Of a DNA stretch of 64,000 nt, positions 39,677 to 50,015 are shown one piece after another. Where the stretch lies: contig JABAQR010000014.1 in the NCBI GenBank assembly GCA_019187485.1, forward strand, positions 1-64,000, written 5' to 3'. The notes beneath the pieces are model-generated. The model was not told the origin of the DNA. It made no database searches and worked only from the letters and a program-made list of their open reading frames with translations. The stretch comes from Lysobacterales bacterium (GTDB taxonomy: Bacteria > Pseudomonadota > Gammaproteobacteria > Xanthomonadales > SZUA-5). Made by a program: the position numbers and the translations under genes. Each line of letters begins with the position of its first letter. Within the stretch, counting starts at the first letter, position 1.

Positions 39677-39933
39677 CCATCCATCCCCGGTAACGAGCCC
39701 CGGCTGCGATCGCGGCCGGAGCGTTGGCAAAGGCTGCGGATTATGCCGAGCGGCGTTGGCCCGGTCCATGCCTGTGAACGCTGGCTGGCCGGCGTGACTT
39801 GTGGCCGGCGCCGCGTCGGCGGGCGCGGACGATACTGACGATATCCGCGCTGGTCACAGACATGACTTCCGGGACTGCAAGGCAGCCGAGTTAGTGTCAT
39901 AGCGTACCAATACACCTCAGAGAATCCGATCCG

Positions 39934-41079
39934 ATGAACACCGAATCGCTGCGTCCTTCGCCCAGCTTCGTGCTGACGTTGGCATTGGTCATGGGACTGG
40001 CTGCCTGCGGCGGCGGCAAGGAGCAGTCCGCCGGCGCCGAGGGCGATCAGCGGGCAGAGGCGAAGGAACAGAAACTCGACAAGGATGGCAAGCCGATCGA
40101 GGAAGTCAAGGTTCCGGTCGAGGTCGCCAGGGCGGCGCGCTCGGCGGTCACCGCGGCCTTCCAGGGCACCGCGAATCTGGTCGCGGAAGCCGAGGCCGAG
40201 GTCGCAGCGAAGTCCGGCGGCGTGGTCCTGCAGATCCTCGTCGAGGAAGGTGATCGCGTCGAAGCCGGCCAGGTGCTCGCGCGCCTCGATGCGGATCGCC
40301 AGCGTCTCGCGGTCAAGCAGAGCGAGGCGAATTTGCGCAAGCTCGAGAACGACTTCCGGCGCCAGCAGGAGATGATTGGCCGCAAGCTGATCAGCCAGGA
40401 CGTGTTCGACCGCTCGCGCTACGACCTCGATACCCAGCGCGCGGCCTACGAAATGGCCAAGCTGGAGCTGTCCTGGGCCGAGGTGCGCGCGCCCATCGGC
40501 GGCGTCGTCAGCAAGCGCATGGTCAAGGTCGGCAACCTGATCCAGTTGAACCAGCCGCTGTTCAAGATCGACGATTTCGATCCGCTCGAGGCCACCATCA
40601 ACGTGCCCGAGCGCGAGATGCGCCTGATCGCTGCCGAGCAGCCGGTGCAGATGCTGGTCGATGCATTGCCCGACGCGGTATTCACCGGCGAGGTTGCGCG
40701 GGTGAGCCCGGTGGTCGACGCCGCCACGGGCACCTTCCGGGTGGTCGCGCAGTTCAAGGATGACAGCGGCCGCCTGCGCTCGGGCATGTTCGGCCGCGTG
40801 CGCATCGTGTACGACCAGCGCACCGACGTGCTGGTGGTGCCGCGCGCCGCGCTCGTCGGCGACGATCAGGACGCCTCGGTGTTCGTGGTCGAGCGAGACA
40901 TCGCCAAGCGCCGCAAGGTGCGCCTGGGCTACGCCGACGGCGGCCAGGTCGAGGTAGTCGCGGGCCTGGGCGAGGGCGACCAGGTGGTGACCCTTGGTCA
41001 GGCGGCATTGCGCGACGGCGCCAAGGTGCAGGTGATCAATCCCGCGCCTCCGATGGCGGTCGCGAACAACGGCGGCTGA
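39934..41079 (+). CDS. RND efflux periplasmic adaptor lipoprotein
   Basis: Membrane-fusion protein linking the inner-membrane pumps to an outer-membrane channel. 381 residues. A signal peptide with lipobox (VMGLAAC, acylated Cys about residue 25) is followed by a charged linker (KEQKLDKDGKPIEEVK), the lipoyl/barrel-sandwich halves (GVVLQILVEEGDRVEAGQVL; VRAPIGGVVSKRMVKVGNLI), an alpha-hairpin and a beta-barrel domain. It heads an operon with two RND permeases; each of the three intergenic gaps carries a palindromic element. Confidence 0.93.
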   Translation: MNTESLRPSPSFVLTLALVMGLAACGGGKEQSAGAEGDQRAEAKEQKLDKDGKPIEEVKVPVEVARAARSAVTAAFQGTANLVAEAEAEVAAKSGGVVLQILVEEGDRVEAGQVLARLDADRQRLAVKQSEANLRKLENDFRRQQEMIGRKLISQDVFDRSRYDLDTQRAAYEMAKLELSWAEVRAPIGGVVSKRMVKVGNLIQLNQPLFKIDDFDPLEATINVPEREMRLIAAEQPVQMLVDALPDAVFTGEVARVSPVVDAATGTFRVVAQFKDDSGRLRSGMFGRVRIVYDQRTDVLVVPRAALVGDDQDASVFVVERDIAKRRKVRLGYADGGQVEVVAGLGEGDQVVTLGQAALRDGAKVQVINPAPPMAVANNGG

Positions 41080-41085
41080 CAAGAG

Positions 41086-41261
41086 CTGGGGCACGCGAAA
41101 CGGGGCACGGGGCACGGGAAAGGCCGGTTCCCCATGTCGCCGTGGGCTGCAGATGAAGTGCGCAGGCGGTCGCTTGTGCGAAACGCGCGTCGTGCGAGCT
41201 TTCCCGTGCCCCGTGCCCCGTGCCCCGCAACTTCCAACCCTGACCCCTGACCCCTGACCCC
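41086..41261. repeat. Heptad-arm palindrome between adaptor and first RND gene
   Basis: The left arm (41086-41122) contains tandem GGGGCAC words and ends GGGCACGGGAAAG. The right arm (41199-41229) is CTTTCCCGTGCCCCGTGCCC and on, in a 7-bp step. After it comes TGACCCC repeated three times at 41241-41261, directly before the start codon of the next gene. Confidence 0.85.
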
Positions 41262-41265
41262 ACGC

Positions 41266-44200
41266 ATGAACCTCATCCGCCTCGCCACCGAACGCCGCGT
41301 GACCATCGCGATGGTCACGATTGCCCTGGTGTTGTTCGGCCTGATCGGACTCACGCGCCTCAAGGTCAACCTGCTGCCGGACCTGTCCTACCCGACGCTC
41401 ACGGTGCGCACCGAATACGTGGGCGCGGCACCGGCGGAGATCGAGAATCTGATCAGCGAGCCGCTCGAAGAGACGCTCGGCGTGGTCAAGAACCTGACGC
41501 GCATCCGCTCGGTCTCGCGCACCGGGCAGTCCGACGTGATCCTGGAGTTCGCCTGGGGCACGGACATGGACAATGCGAGCATGGACGTGCGCGAGAAGCT
41601 GGAGTTGATCCAGTTGCCGCTCGAGGTCAGGAAGCCCTTACTGCTGCGTTTCGATCCCTCGACCGAGCCGGTGCTGCGCCTCGCGCTGGACACCGGCGAG
41701 GCCGAGGTCAGCCAGTTCGCGCTGACCGAGCTGCGCCGCTACGCCGAGGAAGACCTGAAGAAACGTCTGGAACCGATCGAGGGCGTGGCCGCGGTCAAGG
41801 TCTCGGGTGGTCTCGAGGACGAGATCCAGGTCGAGATCGATCAGAGTCGGCTGAAGCAGCTCAACCTCGATGTCGGCCTCGTCATCGAGCGTCTGCGTGC
41901 CGAAAACATCAATATTTCCAGCGGTCGCCTCGACGAGGCCAGCCAGCGCTACCTGGTGCGCACGGTCAACCAGTTCGCGACGCTGGAGGAGATGGGCGAG
42001 CTGGTGGTGTCGGCAGCCGGCGGCGTGCCGGTCAAGCTCAAGGACATTGCCCGCATCGCCCAGGGGCACAAGGAGCGTCAGGCGATCATTCGCAGCGATG
42101 GACGCGAGGCGGTCGAGATCGCGATCTACAAGGAAGGCGACGCCAACACCGTCAGCGTCGCCGAGGCGGTGCTCGCAGGCAGCGAGCGGCTCAAGGACGA
42201 GCTGCCGGACGGAGCCCGCCTGACCACCGTCGACGACCAGTCGCTGTTCATCAAGAGCTCCATTCGCGAGGTCGTCGACGCCGCCGTGATCGGCGGCCTG
42301 CTGTCGATCCTGGTGATCTTCCTGTTCCTCGGCGAGGCCTGGGCCACGCTGGTGATCGCGTTGTCGCTGCCGGTGTCGATCATCGCCACTTTCTTCTTCA
42401 TGCAGCAGTTCGGCATCGGCCTCAACGTGATGTCGCTCGGCGGCATCGCGCTGGCCACCGGCATGGTGGTCGACAATGCGATCGTGGTGCTCGAGAACAC
42501 GCGCCGACTGCGCGATCAGGGTCTGGGCGTGATCGACGCCGCGGTGCAGGGCGCGAGCGAAGTCGGCATGGCGATCACCGCCTCGACCTTCACTCACATC
42601 GCGGTGTTCTTGCCGCTGGTCTTTGTCGAGGGCATCGCCGGCCAGTTGTTCGGTGATCAGGCGTTGACCGTCACCTTCGCGATGATCATCTCGCTGTTCG
42701 TCGCGGTGACATTGATCCCGATGTTGGCCTCGCTCGGCGAGACCCGATCGACGATGAGCTACAGCCACCCGCAACCCGCATCCGGTACGTCCCACTGGCT
42801 GACGAGCAACCGTCCGCGGCTGGATCGCGGTCGCTTCCTGCTGCTGCCGCTGTGGGCCGTGCTGGCCCTGCTGCGCGGCTTCGGCAAGCTGTGCAAGCTG
42901 CTGCTGTTCGGGCTGGCCTGGGCATTGCGGCGACTGTTTGGCGGCGCTGGACGTGCCTTCGGAGCGTTGCTGGGGCCGCTCGCACGCGGCACCATGGCCT
43001 TCTTCGATGCCAGCCTGCGCCTCTACGATCGGCTACTGCCCTACTCGCTGCATAACCCGACGCTGGTGCTCGGCGGTGCGCTGGCCTCGCTGGCGCTGGC
43101 GCTGGCCTTGTTGCCGCGGCTGGGCGTGGAACTGATCCCCGAGTTCGCGCAGGGGCGACTGCAGGTCGACATCAAGCTGCCGGTGGGTACGCCGCTGGCG
43201 CGCACGGATGCGCTGGTCGCCGGCCTGCAGCAACACAGCGAAGGTGTCGACGGCATCCGGCACGTATTCGCCACCGCGGGCACCGGTGCGCGCCTGGATG
43301 CGAATCCGACCGAATCGGGCGAGAACATCGGCAAGCTGCTGCTGACCCTGGCGCCGCACATGTCGCGCAGCGCCGAGCCGGTGATCGTCGAGGGCCTGCG
43401 CGCCTACACCGATGCCCTGCCGGGTGCGGACGCCAAGTTCTCGCGACCACAGTTGTTCACTTTCGACACACCGCTGGAGGTCGAGATCAGCGGTTACGAC
43501 CTCGACCTGTTGAAACAGGCCAGCGAACGCATCGCCGAGCGCATGCGCAAGGAGCCGATCTTTGCCGATGTCAAGAATTCGCAGGAGCAGGGTGCGCCGG
43601 AAGTGCGCATCTTCTTCGACCAGGACAAGATCGCCGCGCTCGGACTGACCACCCGTCAGGTGGCCGATCAGGTGGTGCGCAAGGTGCGCGGCGAGGTGGC
43701 GACGCGTTACAGCTTCCGCGACCGCAAGATCGACGTGCTGGTGCGCGCCACAGAGCCCGATCGTGACTCGATCGACGCCGTGCGCCGGCTGATCGTGAAC
43801 CCGGGCAGCCTGACGCCGGTGCCGCTGGATGCGGTGGCTCGCGTCGAGGTCGCCGAGGGCCCGGCCGAAATCCGCCGCGCCGACCAGGAGCGCGTGGCGG
43901 TGATCTCGGCGAGCCTGCGCGGCGATCTTGGCGCCGCGGTCGAGGTGGCGCGCGGCATCGTCGCCGAAGGTCGGTTGCCGCCCGGCACCCAGGCGCGCGT
44001 GGCCGGTCAGAGCGAGGATCTCGATCAGTCTTTCCGCTCGCTGCTGATGGCCCTTGGCCTGGCGGTGTTCATGGTCTACCTGGTGATGGCCTCGCAGTTC
44101 GAGTCCCTGCTGCACCCATTCCTGATCCTGTTCACCATCCCGCTGGCGCTGGTCGGCGCGGTGTTCGGCCTGTGGCTGACCGGCACCACGCTCAGCATCA

Positions 44201-44568
44201 TCGTGTTCATCGGCCTGATCATGCTGGTCGGTATCGTGGTCAGTAACGCGATCGTGCTCATCGACCGCGTCAACCAGTTGCGTGCCCGTGGCATCGAGAA
44301 GCGCGCGGCGCTGGTCGAGGGTGCGCGCACCCGCCTGCGACCGATCGTGATGACCACGATCACCACGCTGTTCGGCTTCCTGCCGATGGCGCTGGGCCTC
44401 GGCGACGGCGCCGAACTGCGCCAGCCGCTGGCGATCACCGTGATCGGCGGCCTGACCTTCTCGACTCTGCTGACCCTGGTCGTGATCCCGGTGCTGTACG
44501 ACGTGGTCGACCGCCGCGCCGGTTTCCGCCAGCCACGTGCGTTGCAGGGCGTGGAGATGGAGACGTGA
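41266..44568 (+). CDS. RND-family efflux permease (HAE1-type), first copy
   Basis: Proton-driven inner-membrane pump. 1100 residues, slightly longer than the usual 1030-1050 because of a Leu/Arg-rich insert near residues 490-590. N-terminal helix NLIRLATERRVTIAMVTI, the periplasmic porter domain with LLPDLSYPTLTVRTEYVGA, and the membrane helix pairs including GGIALATGMVVDNAIVVLEN are all present. The last gene half ends in a Val/Leu-rich helix (LTLVVIPVLYDVV). The substrate is unknown. The start lies 4 bp after a triple TGACCCC. Confidence 0.94.
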   Translation: MNLIRLATERRVTIAMVTIALVLFGLIGLTRLKVNLLPDLSYPTLTVRTEYVGAAPAEIENLISEPLEETLGVVKNLTRIRSVSRTGQSDVILEFAWGTDMDNASMDVREKLELIQLPLEVRKPLLLRFDPSTEPVLRLALDTGEAEVSQFALTELRRYAEEDLKKRLEPIEGVAAVKVSGGLEDEIQVEIDQSRLKQLNLDVGLVIERLRAENINISSGRLDEASQRYLVRTVNQFATLEEMGELVVSAAGGVPVKLKDIARIAQGHKERQAIIRSDGREAVEIAIYKEGDANTVSVAEAVLAGSERLKDELPDGARLTTVDDQSLFIKSSIREVVDAAVIGGLLSILVIFLFLGEAWATLVIALSLPVSIIATFFFMQQFGIGLNVMSLGGIALATGMVVDNAIVVLENTRRLRDQGLGVIDAAVQGASEVGMAITASTFTHIAVFLPLVFVEGIAGQLFGDQALTVTFAMIISLFVAVTLIPMLASLGETRSTMSYSHPQPASGTSHWLTSNRPRLDRGRFLLLPLWAVLALLRGFGKLCKLLLFGLAWALRRLFGGAGRAFGALLGPLARGTMAFFDASLRLYDRLLPYSLHNPTLVLGGALASLALALALLPRLGVELIPEFAQGRLQVDIKLPVGTPLARTDALVAGLQQHSEGVDGIRHVFATAGTGARLDANPTESGENIGKLLLTLAPHMSRSAEPVIVEGLRAYTDALPGADAKFSRPQLFTFDTPLEVEISGYDLDLLKQASERIAERMRKEPIFADVKNSQEQGAPEVRIFFDQDKIAALGLTTRQVADQVVRKVRGEVATRYSFRDRKIDVLVRATEPDRDSIDAVRRLIVNPGSLTPVPLDAVARVEVAEGPAEIRRADQERVAVISASLRGDLGAAVEVARGIVAEGRLPPGTQARVAGQSEDLDQSFRSLLMALGLAVFMVYLVMASQFESLLHPFLILFTIPLALVGAVFGLWLTGTTLSIIVFIGLIMLVGIVVSNAIVLIDRVNQLRARGIEKRAALVEGARTRLRPIVMTTITTLFGFLPMALGLGDGAELRQPLAITVIGGLTFSTLLTLVVIPVLYDVVDRRAGFRQPRALQGVEMET

Positions 44569-44591
44569 GCCGGGAGCGCGACCGCCAGAGC

Positions 44592-44730
44592 GGGGTTGGG
44601 GGCTGGGGGCTGGGGCGCATGCCCGGTGCCCGTCGGCTGCGTGTGCGTTTGCGCAGTTGCCGATGTTCGGCTCGCAGCGTCCCGATCCAATTCCCGGCTG
44701 TGCGCCCGAGCCTCCAGCCCTCAGCCCCGC
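44592..44730. repeat. Heptad-arm palindrome between the two RND genes
   Basis: Left arm GGGGTTGGGGGCTGGGGGCT (44592-44611) with a GGGGGCT word; right arm GCCTCCAGCCCTCAGCCCCG (44710-44729). The two are complementary with a few mismatches and 98 bp of spacer. Confidence 0.75.
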
Positions 44731-44773
44731 ACCCGCTTCAAACCGGGCATCCCGGCCGCCGGAGTCCACGGCC

Positions 44774-47700
44774 ATGACCCTCGCCGAAATCGCCCTCAAG
44801 CGTCCGATCACCACGGTCATGCTGTTCATCAGTTGCGTGGTCTTCGGTCTGCTCAGCGCGCGTCTGCTGAAGCTCGAGTTCTTCCCAGAGCTGGATGCGC
44901 CTTTCATCCTCGTGCAGGTGCCCTATCCCGGCGCCACGCCGAAGGAAGTCGAGCGCGAGATCGTGCGGCCGCTGGAGGAATCACTGGCGACCGTCAGCGG
45001 CATCGACAACATGTCCGCGAACGCCGACGAGAACGGGGCCACCTTCTTCCTGGTGTTCGACTGGGACCGCAACATCAAGGTCAAGCTCTCGGAGGTTCGT
45101 GAGCGCGTGGATGCGGCCCGCGCGGAGCTGCCCAGCGACATCCAGCGCATCCAGGTGCTGAAGTTTTCGACCAACGACGAGCCGGTGTTGCAGGTGCGCC
45201 TGTCCAGCACCACCGGCAACCTGCTGGACGCCTACGATCTGCTGGAGCGACGCATCAAGCGCCCGCTGGAGCGCATCCCCGGCGTCGCCGCAGTGGAGCT
45301 GTCCGGGGTCGAACCGAACGAAGTGCGCATCGATTTGCTGCCCGAGCGCATTGCCGCCCATAACGTCGATCTGAACCAACTCTCGCAGCGTTTGTCGTCG
45401 GCGAACTTCGCGACCTCTGCCGGACTGATCCACGACGGCGAGCACCGCTACCGGGTGCAGCCGGTGGGCGAGCTGCGCTCGCTGCGCGAGTACGAAAATC
45501 TGGTCGTCGGCGCGGCCGGGCTGCGCCTGAAGGACATCGCCGAGGTCCGCTATGCGCAGCGCGAGATCAACTTCCGGCGCATCCTCAACGGCCACTATGC
45601 GGTCGGCGTCGACATCCGCCGCGAACGCGGCGCCAACCTCGTGCAAGTCTGCGCCGACGTGATGGCCGAAATCCGCCGCATCGAGGCCAGCGGCGCGCTC
45701 GCCGGCATCGAGCTCTACATCATCGGCGATCAGGGCGAGGGAGTGACCTCCTCGCTGGGCGAGCTCAGCAAATCCGGCTGGGAGGGCATGCTCTTCTCGG
45801 TGCTGGTGCTGTGGTTCTTCCTGCGCCATTGGCCGAGCACGCTGATGGTCGCGGTCTCGGTGCCGATCTGCATTTCCATCAGTCTCGGCGCGCTCTACTT
45901 CATCGGCCTCACGCTCAACGTGCTGACCATGATGGGCCTGCTGCTCGGGATCGGCATGCTGGTGGACAACGCGGTGGTGGTCACCGAGAGCATCTACCAG
46001 CAGCGCGAAAAACGACCGCACGACAAGGTCGGCACGGCGATCGAAGGCACGCGCATGGTCCAACTCGCGGTCAGTTGCGGCACCCTGACCAGCATCATCG
46101 TGTTCCTGCCGAACGTCTTCGGCAGCACCACTCAGGTCGGCCTGTTCCTGTACTACGTGGCGGTGCCGATGTCGGTGGCGCTGCTGGCATCCTGGTTCGT
46201 CGCGGTCAGCATCATCCCGATGCTGGCGGCGCGCATCGAACCGCCCAAGGGCCTGGCCCAGGTGAAGATCGTCGAACGCTGGAAGCAGGCCTACGGCCGC
46301 CTGCTGCGCTGGACGCTGGAACATCGCAACTGGTCGTGGGTGGGCATCGTCGCGATCCTGTGCAGTGTCGCCATCCCGGCGGCCTTCGTGAAAACGGATT
46401 TCTTCGGTGGCGACGGCGACCGCGATTTTCATATCGGCTACGAATTCAACGGCCGCTACCGTCTGGAACAGATGGAGCCGGCGGCGCGTACCGTCGAGGC
46501 CTGGCTGCTCAGCCACAAGGAGCAGTTCGAGATCGAGACGGTCTACACCTGGCTCAGCGAAGACCAGGGCATGCAGACGCGCTTGCAACTGACAAAGGGC
46601 GACAAGGCGCGCCGGCCGGTCGAGGAAATTCGGGAGGAAGTGCGCAAGGGGCTGCCGAAATTGGCGATCGCCAAGCCCGTGATCGACATGCGCTTCGGTC
46701 CCGGAGGCGGCAATTCTGGTGGCGGCGAGGCGACCTCCATGCAGGTGGCGATCACCGGCGACTCGACCGAGGTGTTGAATGAACTCGCACGCGAGGTTGC
46801 GCGCCTGCTCGCCGCCGACGAGAACTTCGCCGACGTGCGCGTGGACAACGCCCGGGAGCAGCAGGAATTGCAGCTGCGCGTGGACCGCGAGCGCGCCGCC
46901 AGCCTCGGCTTCGAACCCGCACAGATCGGGCGTCTGGTGCAGGTGGCGATGCGCGGGGTGCCGTTGCGCGAGTTCCGTCAGGGCGACACCGAGGTGCCGG
47001 TGTGGCTGCGCTTCAAGGATGCCGAGAAGCTGTCGCTGGATGAGCTGAAACGGATTCGCGTGACCCGCGCCGATGGCGAATCGGTGCCGCTGTCGGCGCT
47101 GGTCACGGTGGACATGACCCCGGGGCCGAGTGCGATCAGCCGCCAGAACCGCAAGACCAGCGCGTCGATCAGTCTGGAACTGAAGCCCAGGGGCGACATG
47201 CGCGTGGCGCGCGCGGCGATCGAGAGCATCCTCGAGGACTACCCCTTCCCGGCCGGCTATGCCTACGACCTCGGCCAGCGCTTCTCGGAAGACCAGGAAG
47301 CGGCCAACGAGATGCTGTTTCTGCTGCTGCTGTCGATTGTGCTGATCTACATGGTAATGGCGGCGCTGTTCGAATCCGTGCTGTATCCGTTGTCGATCCT
47401 GTCCTCGATTGTGTTTGCGGTGGTCGGTGTGTGGTGGACCTTCTGGATCTGGGAAACCACGTTCTCGGTGATGGCCTTCATCGGCATCATGATCCTGACC
47501 GGCGTGGTCGTGAACAACGGCATCGTGTTGATCGAACACGTCAACACCCTGCGCCGCGCCGGCCACGGCCGTGAAGATGCGCTGGTGCTCGGCGGCATGG
47601 AACGCCTGCGGCCGATCCTGATCACCACCGGCACCACCTTCCTCGGCCTGTTCCCGCTGTGCATCAGCGAGGTCGGCATCGGCGGCGGCGGCCCGGCCTA

Positions 47701-47866
47701 TTACCCGATGGCGCGCGCGATCGCAGGCGGGCTGGTGTTCTCGACCGTGATCACGCTGCTGGTGCTGCCGACCATGTACGCCGCGTTGGAGGACCAGGGC
47801 GAGCGCGTCAAGCGGGCCTGGCGGCGCGCTGGCGGACGCGCGGCGATGGCGGCGTCCCAAGCGTGA
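44774..47866 (+). CDS. RND-family efflux permease (HAE1-type), second copy
   Basis: 1030 residues. Begins MTLAEIALKRPITTVMLFIS; the porter motif FFPELDAPFILVQVPYPGA and the charged membrane helix GLLLGIGMLVDNAVVVTES (proton relay Asp) are typical. It is related to, but clearly diverged from, the first permease, so the pair probably forms a heterotrimeric pump as in MdtBC-like systems. This is inferred from two permeases following one adaptor. No TolC-type channel is encoded nearby. Confidence 0.94.
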   Translation: MTLAEIALKRPITTVMLFISCVVFGLLSARLLKLEFFPELDAPFILVQVPYPGATPKEVEREIVRPLEESLATVSGIDNMSANADENGATFFLVFDWDRNIKVKLSEVRERVDAARAELPSDIQRIQVLKFSTNDEPVLQVRLSSTTGNLLDAYDLLERRIKRPLERIPGVAAVELSGVEPNEVRIDLLPERIAAHNVDLNQLSQRLSSANFATSAGLIHDGEHRYRVQPVGELRSLREYENLVVGAAGLRLKDIAEVRYAQREINFRRILNGHYAVGVDIRRERGANLVQVCADVMAEIRRIEASGALAGIELYIIGDQGEGVTSSLGELSKSGWEGMLFSVLVLWFFLRHWPSTLMVAVSVPICISISLGALYFIGLTLNVLTMMGLLLGIGMLVDNAVVVTESIYQQREKRPHDKVGTAIEGTRMVQLAVSCGTLTSIIVFLPNVFGSTTQVGLFLYYVAVPMSVALLASWFVAVSIIPMLAARIEPPKGLAQVKIVERWKQAYGRLLRWTLEHRNWSWVGIVAILCSVAIPAAFVKTDFFGGDGDRDFHIGYEFNGRYRLEQMEPAARTVEAWLLSHKEQFEIETVYTWLSEDQGMQTRLQLTKGDKARRPVEEIREEVRKGLPKLAIAKPVIDMRFGPGGGNSGGGEATSMQVAITGDSTEVLNELAREVARLLAADENFADVRVDNAREQQELQLRVDRERAASLGFEPAQIGRLVQVAMRGVPLREFRQGDTEVPVWLRFKDAEKLSLDELKRIRVTRADGESVPLSALVTVDMTPGPSAISRQNRKTSASISLELKPRGDMRVARAAIESILEDYPFPAGYAYDLGQRFSEDQEAANEMLFLLLLSIVLIYMVMAALFESVLYPLSILSSIVFAVVGVWWTFWIWETTFSVMAFIGIMILTGVVVNNGIVLIEHVNTLRRAGHGREDALVLGGMERLRPILITTGTTFLGLFPLCISEVGIGGGGPAYYPMARAIAGGLVFSTVITLLVLPTMYAALEDQGERVKRAWRRAGGRAAMAASQA

Positions 47867-47869
47867 TCC

Positions 47870-47993
47870 TGGGGGCGCGAGGGCAGATGGACCGGCAGAC
47901 GCGGACTTGTCGCGGCGTTATGGCCCGGGCCGACGTTGCTGCACGCACACCGGGCTTCCCGGCATGCGAGCTTTCTCGTGCCCTCGTGCCCCG
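47870..47993. repeat. Partial heptad-type palindrome after the RND operon
   Basis: Left arm GGGGCGCGAGGGCA (from about 47871) is complementary, with one mismatch, to TGCCCTCGTGCCCC (47979-47992). The segment GCGAGCTTTCTCGTGCC closely matches GCGAGCTTTCCCGTGCC in the element at 41086-41261, so the two share ancestry. Confidence 0.65.
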
Positions 47994-48065
47994 CAAATTG
48001 ACGTCCCCTCCGGCCGCCCGATAGTCTCCCGCTTCTGACCCACCGCCGTCTGCAAGGATTCAGCC

Positions 48066-48638
48066 ATGCGCGTCGTGATCGATCTTTCCGAGCAGGACCT
48101 CGAGCATTTCCGCGCCGCGATGCGTCGCGCCAAGGAGGCCGCCAGGGATCTGTCGCCGGAAGAGATCACCGGGGCTGCGCAGAAGCTTTTCGACGAGACC
48201 CAGGGCGTGCAGGTGCCGGAGTTCGTGTCCTTGCGCATGAAGCGTCTGGGCACGCTGATCGCGATGGTGCACGACGGCAAATGGGGCATCACCGACGCCG
48301 AACGCAACGAGATCCTGTCGGCGCTGACCTATTTCTCCGATCCACAGGACGCGATCCCGGACACCATTCCGGTGCTCGGCTTTCTCGACGACGCGATCAT
48401 GATCGAGTTGGTGGTCGAGGAGCTGAAGCACGAGATCGACGCCTACGAGGACTTCTGCCTGTTTCGCGAACAGGCCGCGCTGGAGCAGGGCCCGGTCGCG
48501 GCCAGCGGCCTTGATCGCGACGACTGGCTGTTGCAGCGTCAGAACGAGCTGCTTGATCGCATGCGCGGCCGGCGTTCGCGCGACAGTGCTTCCTACGGTG
48601 GCGGCCGCGGCGGCTTCTCGCTGTTCTCGATCCGCTGA
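48066..48638 (+). CDS. YkvA-like (DUF1232) protein
   Basis: 190 residues. The DUF1232 signature [20 protein letters not shown] is near residues 98-117, followed by a helix pair. The N-terminal 80 residues are charged and helical. The C-terminus is Gly/Ser/Arg-rich and probably disordered. DUF1232 proteins are small, poorly characterised membrane-associated proteins; their function is not known. It stands alone after the RND operon. Confidence 0.85.
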   Translation: MRVVIDLSEQDLEHFRAAMRRAKEAARDLSPEEITGAAQKLFDETQGVQVPEFVSLRMKRLGTLIAMVHDGKWGITDAERNEILSALTYFSDPQDAIPDTIPVLGFLDDAIMIELVVEELKHEIDAYEDFCLFREQAALEQGPVAASGLDRDDWLLQRQNELLDRMRGRRSRDSASYGGGRGGFSLFSIR

Positions 48639-48709
48639 AGGCGCGCGCCCTCGGCGCGCGTTGCGCGATTGTAGACTCAAGCGCTCGTGCGATGATCGCG
48701 GGGACGGGC

Positions 48710-50011
48710 ATGCGCAGTGTACGGGTCTGGGCCGTCTTCGGCCTGCTGTGGGCTGGCGTTTCGACGGCGCAAGTGCCGCCCGCCTTCATGGCCGGAGACT
48801 GGTGCGCGCTGGACGGTGGGCGGCGTTTCGAGGAGCGCTGGACCGGGGCCGTCGATGGGCGCATGCACGCACTCGCGCGCACCATCGACGACGGCCGCCT
48901 GATCGGCTTCGAGTTCCTGCGCATCGAGCCCATCGACGGCGTGCTGACCTATCTCGCGCAACCGGGCGGCGGTGCGCCGGTGCCGTTCCACGAGACCGAG
49001 CGCGGTCCGCAGCGCATCGTCTTTGCCAATCCGCAGCACGACTATCCACAGCGCATCGAGTACTACCGCGACGCCGAGGGCCTGCACGCGCTGGTGTCGG
49101 GCTCATCGACATCCGGCGAATCGCCGCAGCGTTTCGATTTCCGCCCCGGCGCCTGCGCGCCTGCCGCAGCCGTCGCAGCGGCACCGGCGCGCACCATGGC
49201 CGAGGTCATCGAATCCTCAAAGCCAGCCGACTGGCGTCGCCCGGACCCGGCGCGCACGCTCTATCTCGAGATCGAGGCCGGGCGCGTCGTCATCGAACTC
49301 GCACCGGCCTTCGCACCGAAGCACGTTGCCAACATCCTCGCGCTCGCCCGCAGCGGCTACTACGACGGCCTCGTGATTCTGCGCGTGCAGGACAATTTCG
49401 TGGTCCAGTGGGGTGATCCGGACGCGGGCGATGCCGAAAGACGCCGGTCGCTCAAGGCGGGCGTGGCCACCCTGGCCGCCGAGTTCACCCGCCCGGCGAG
49501 CGTCGATCTTGCTTTCCATCCCTTGCCGGATCGTGATGGCTGGGCCGCGCAGACCGGGTTTGCGGACGGCTTCCCGGCCGCGCGCGAAGGCGGTCGAATG
49601 TGGCTGACCCACTGCTACGGAACACTCGGGGTCGGTCGCGACAACGAGGTCGATTCCGGCGGTGGCACCGAGTTGTACGTCGTGATCGGCCACGCGCCGC
49701 GCCAGCTCGACCGCAACATCACCGTCGCCGGGCGCGTGCTGCAGGGCATGGAACTGCTTTCCAGCTTGCCGCGCGGACCGGCACCGATGGGTTTCCACGA
49801 AAAGGCAGAGCAGCGCGTGCCGATTCTGCGCGTGCGCGTCGCCGCCGATTTGCCCGAAGCCGAGCGTACGCACATTGAGGTGCTGCGCAGCGACACCGCC
49901 ACCTTCGATGCTCTCGTCGAATCCCGCCGCAATCGTCGCGACCCCTGGTACAAGGTGCCGGCGGGTCATATCGATGTGTGCTCGGTGCCGGTGCCGGTGC
50001 GTGCCTATTGA
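48710..50011 (+). CDS. Secreted DUF6265-cyclophilin fusion (peptidylprolyl isomerase)
   Basis: 433 residues with the ATG at 48710, chosen because it directly precedes a signal peptide ([21 protein letters not shown]); an ATG at 48692 is also in frame. Residues about 25-140 match the DUF6265 pattern ([33 protein letters not shown]). Residues about 180-385 form a cyclophilin-like isomerase domain ([50 protein letters not shown]). It should catalyse proline isomerisation in the periplasm. The fusion of these two domains is unusual. Confidence 0.85.
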   Translation: MRSVRVWAVFGLLWAGVSTAQVPPAFMAGDWCALDGGRRFEERWTGAVDGRMHALARTIDDGRLIGFEFLRIEPIDGVLTYLAQPGGGAPVPFHETERGPQRIVFANPQHDYPQRIEYYRDAEGLHALVSGSSTSGESPQRFDFRPGACAPAAAVAAAPARTMAEVIESSKPADWRRPDPARTLYLEIEAGRVVIELAPAFAPKHVANILALARSGYYDGLVILRVQDNFVVQWGDPDAGDAERRRSLKAGVATLAAEFTRPASVDLAFHPLPDRDGWAAQTGFADGFPAAREGGRMWLTHCYGTLGVGRDNEVDSGGGTELYVVIGHAPRQLDRNITVAGRVLQGMELLSSLPRGPAPMGFHEKAEQRVPILRVRVAADLPEAERTHIEVLRSDTATFDALVESRRNRRDPWYKVPAGHIDVCSVPVPVRAY

Positions 50012-50015
50012 GGCA

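Noticed and set aside
44774-47866. Very long minus-strand frames opposite both RND genes
   Set aside because: They are His/Asp/Arg-rich complements of GC-rich coding DNA without membrane helices or domains; the plus-strand genes explain the region fully.
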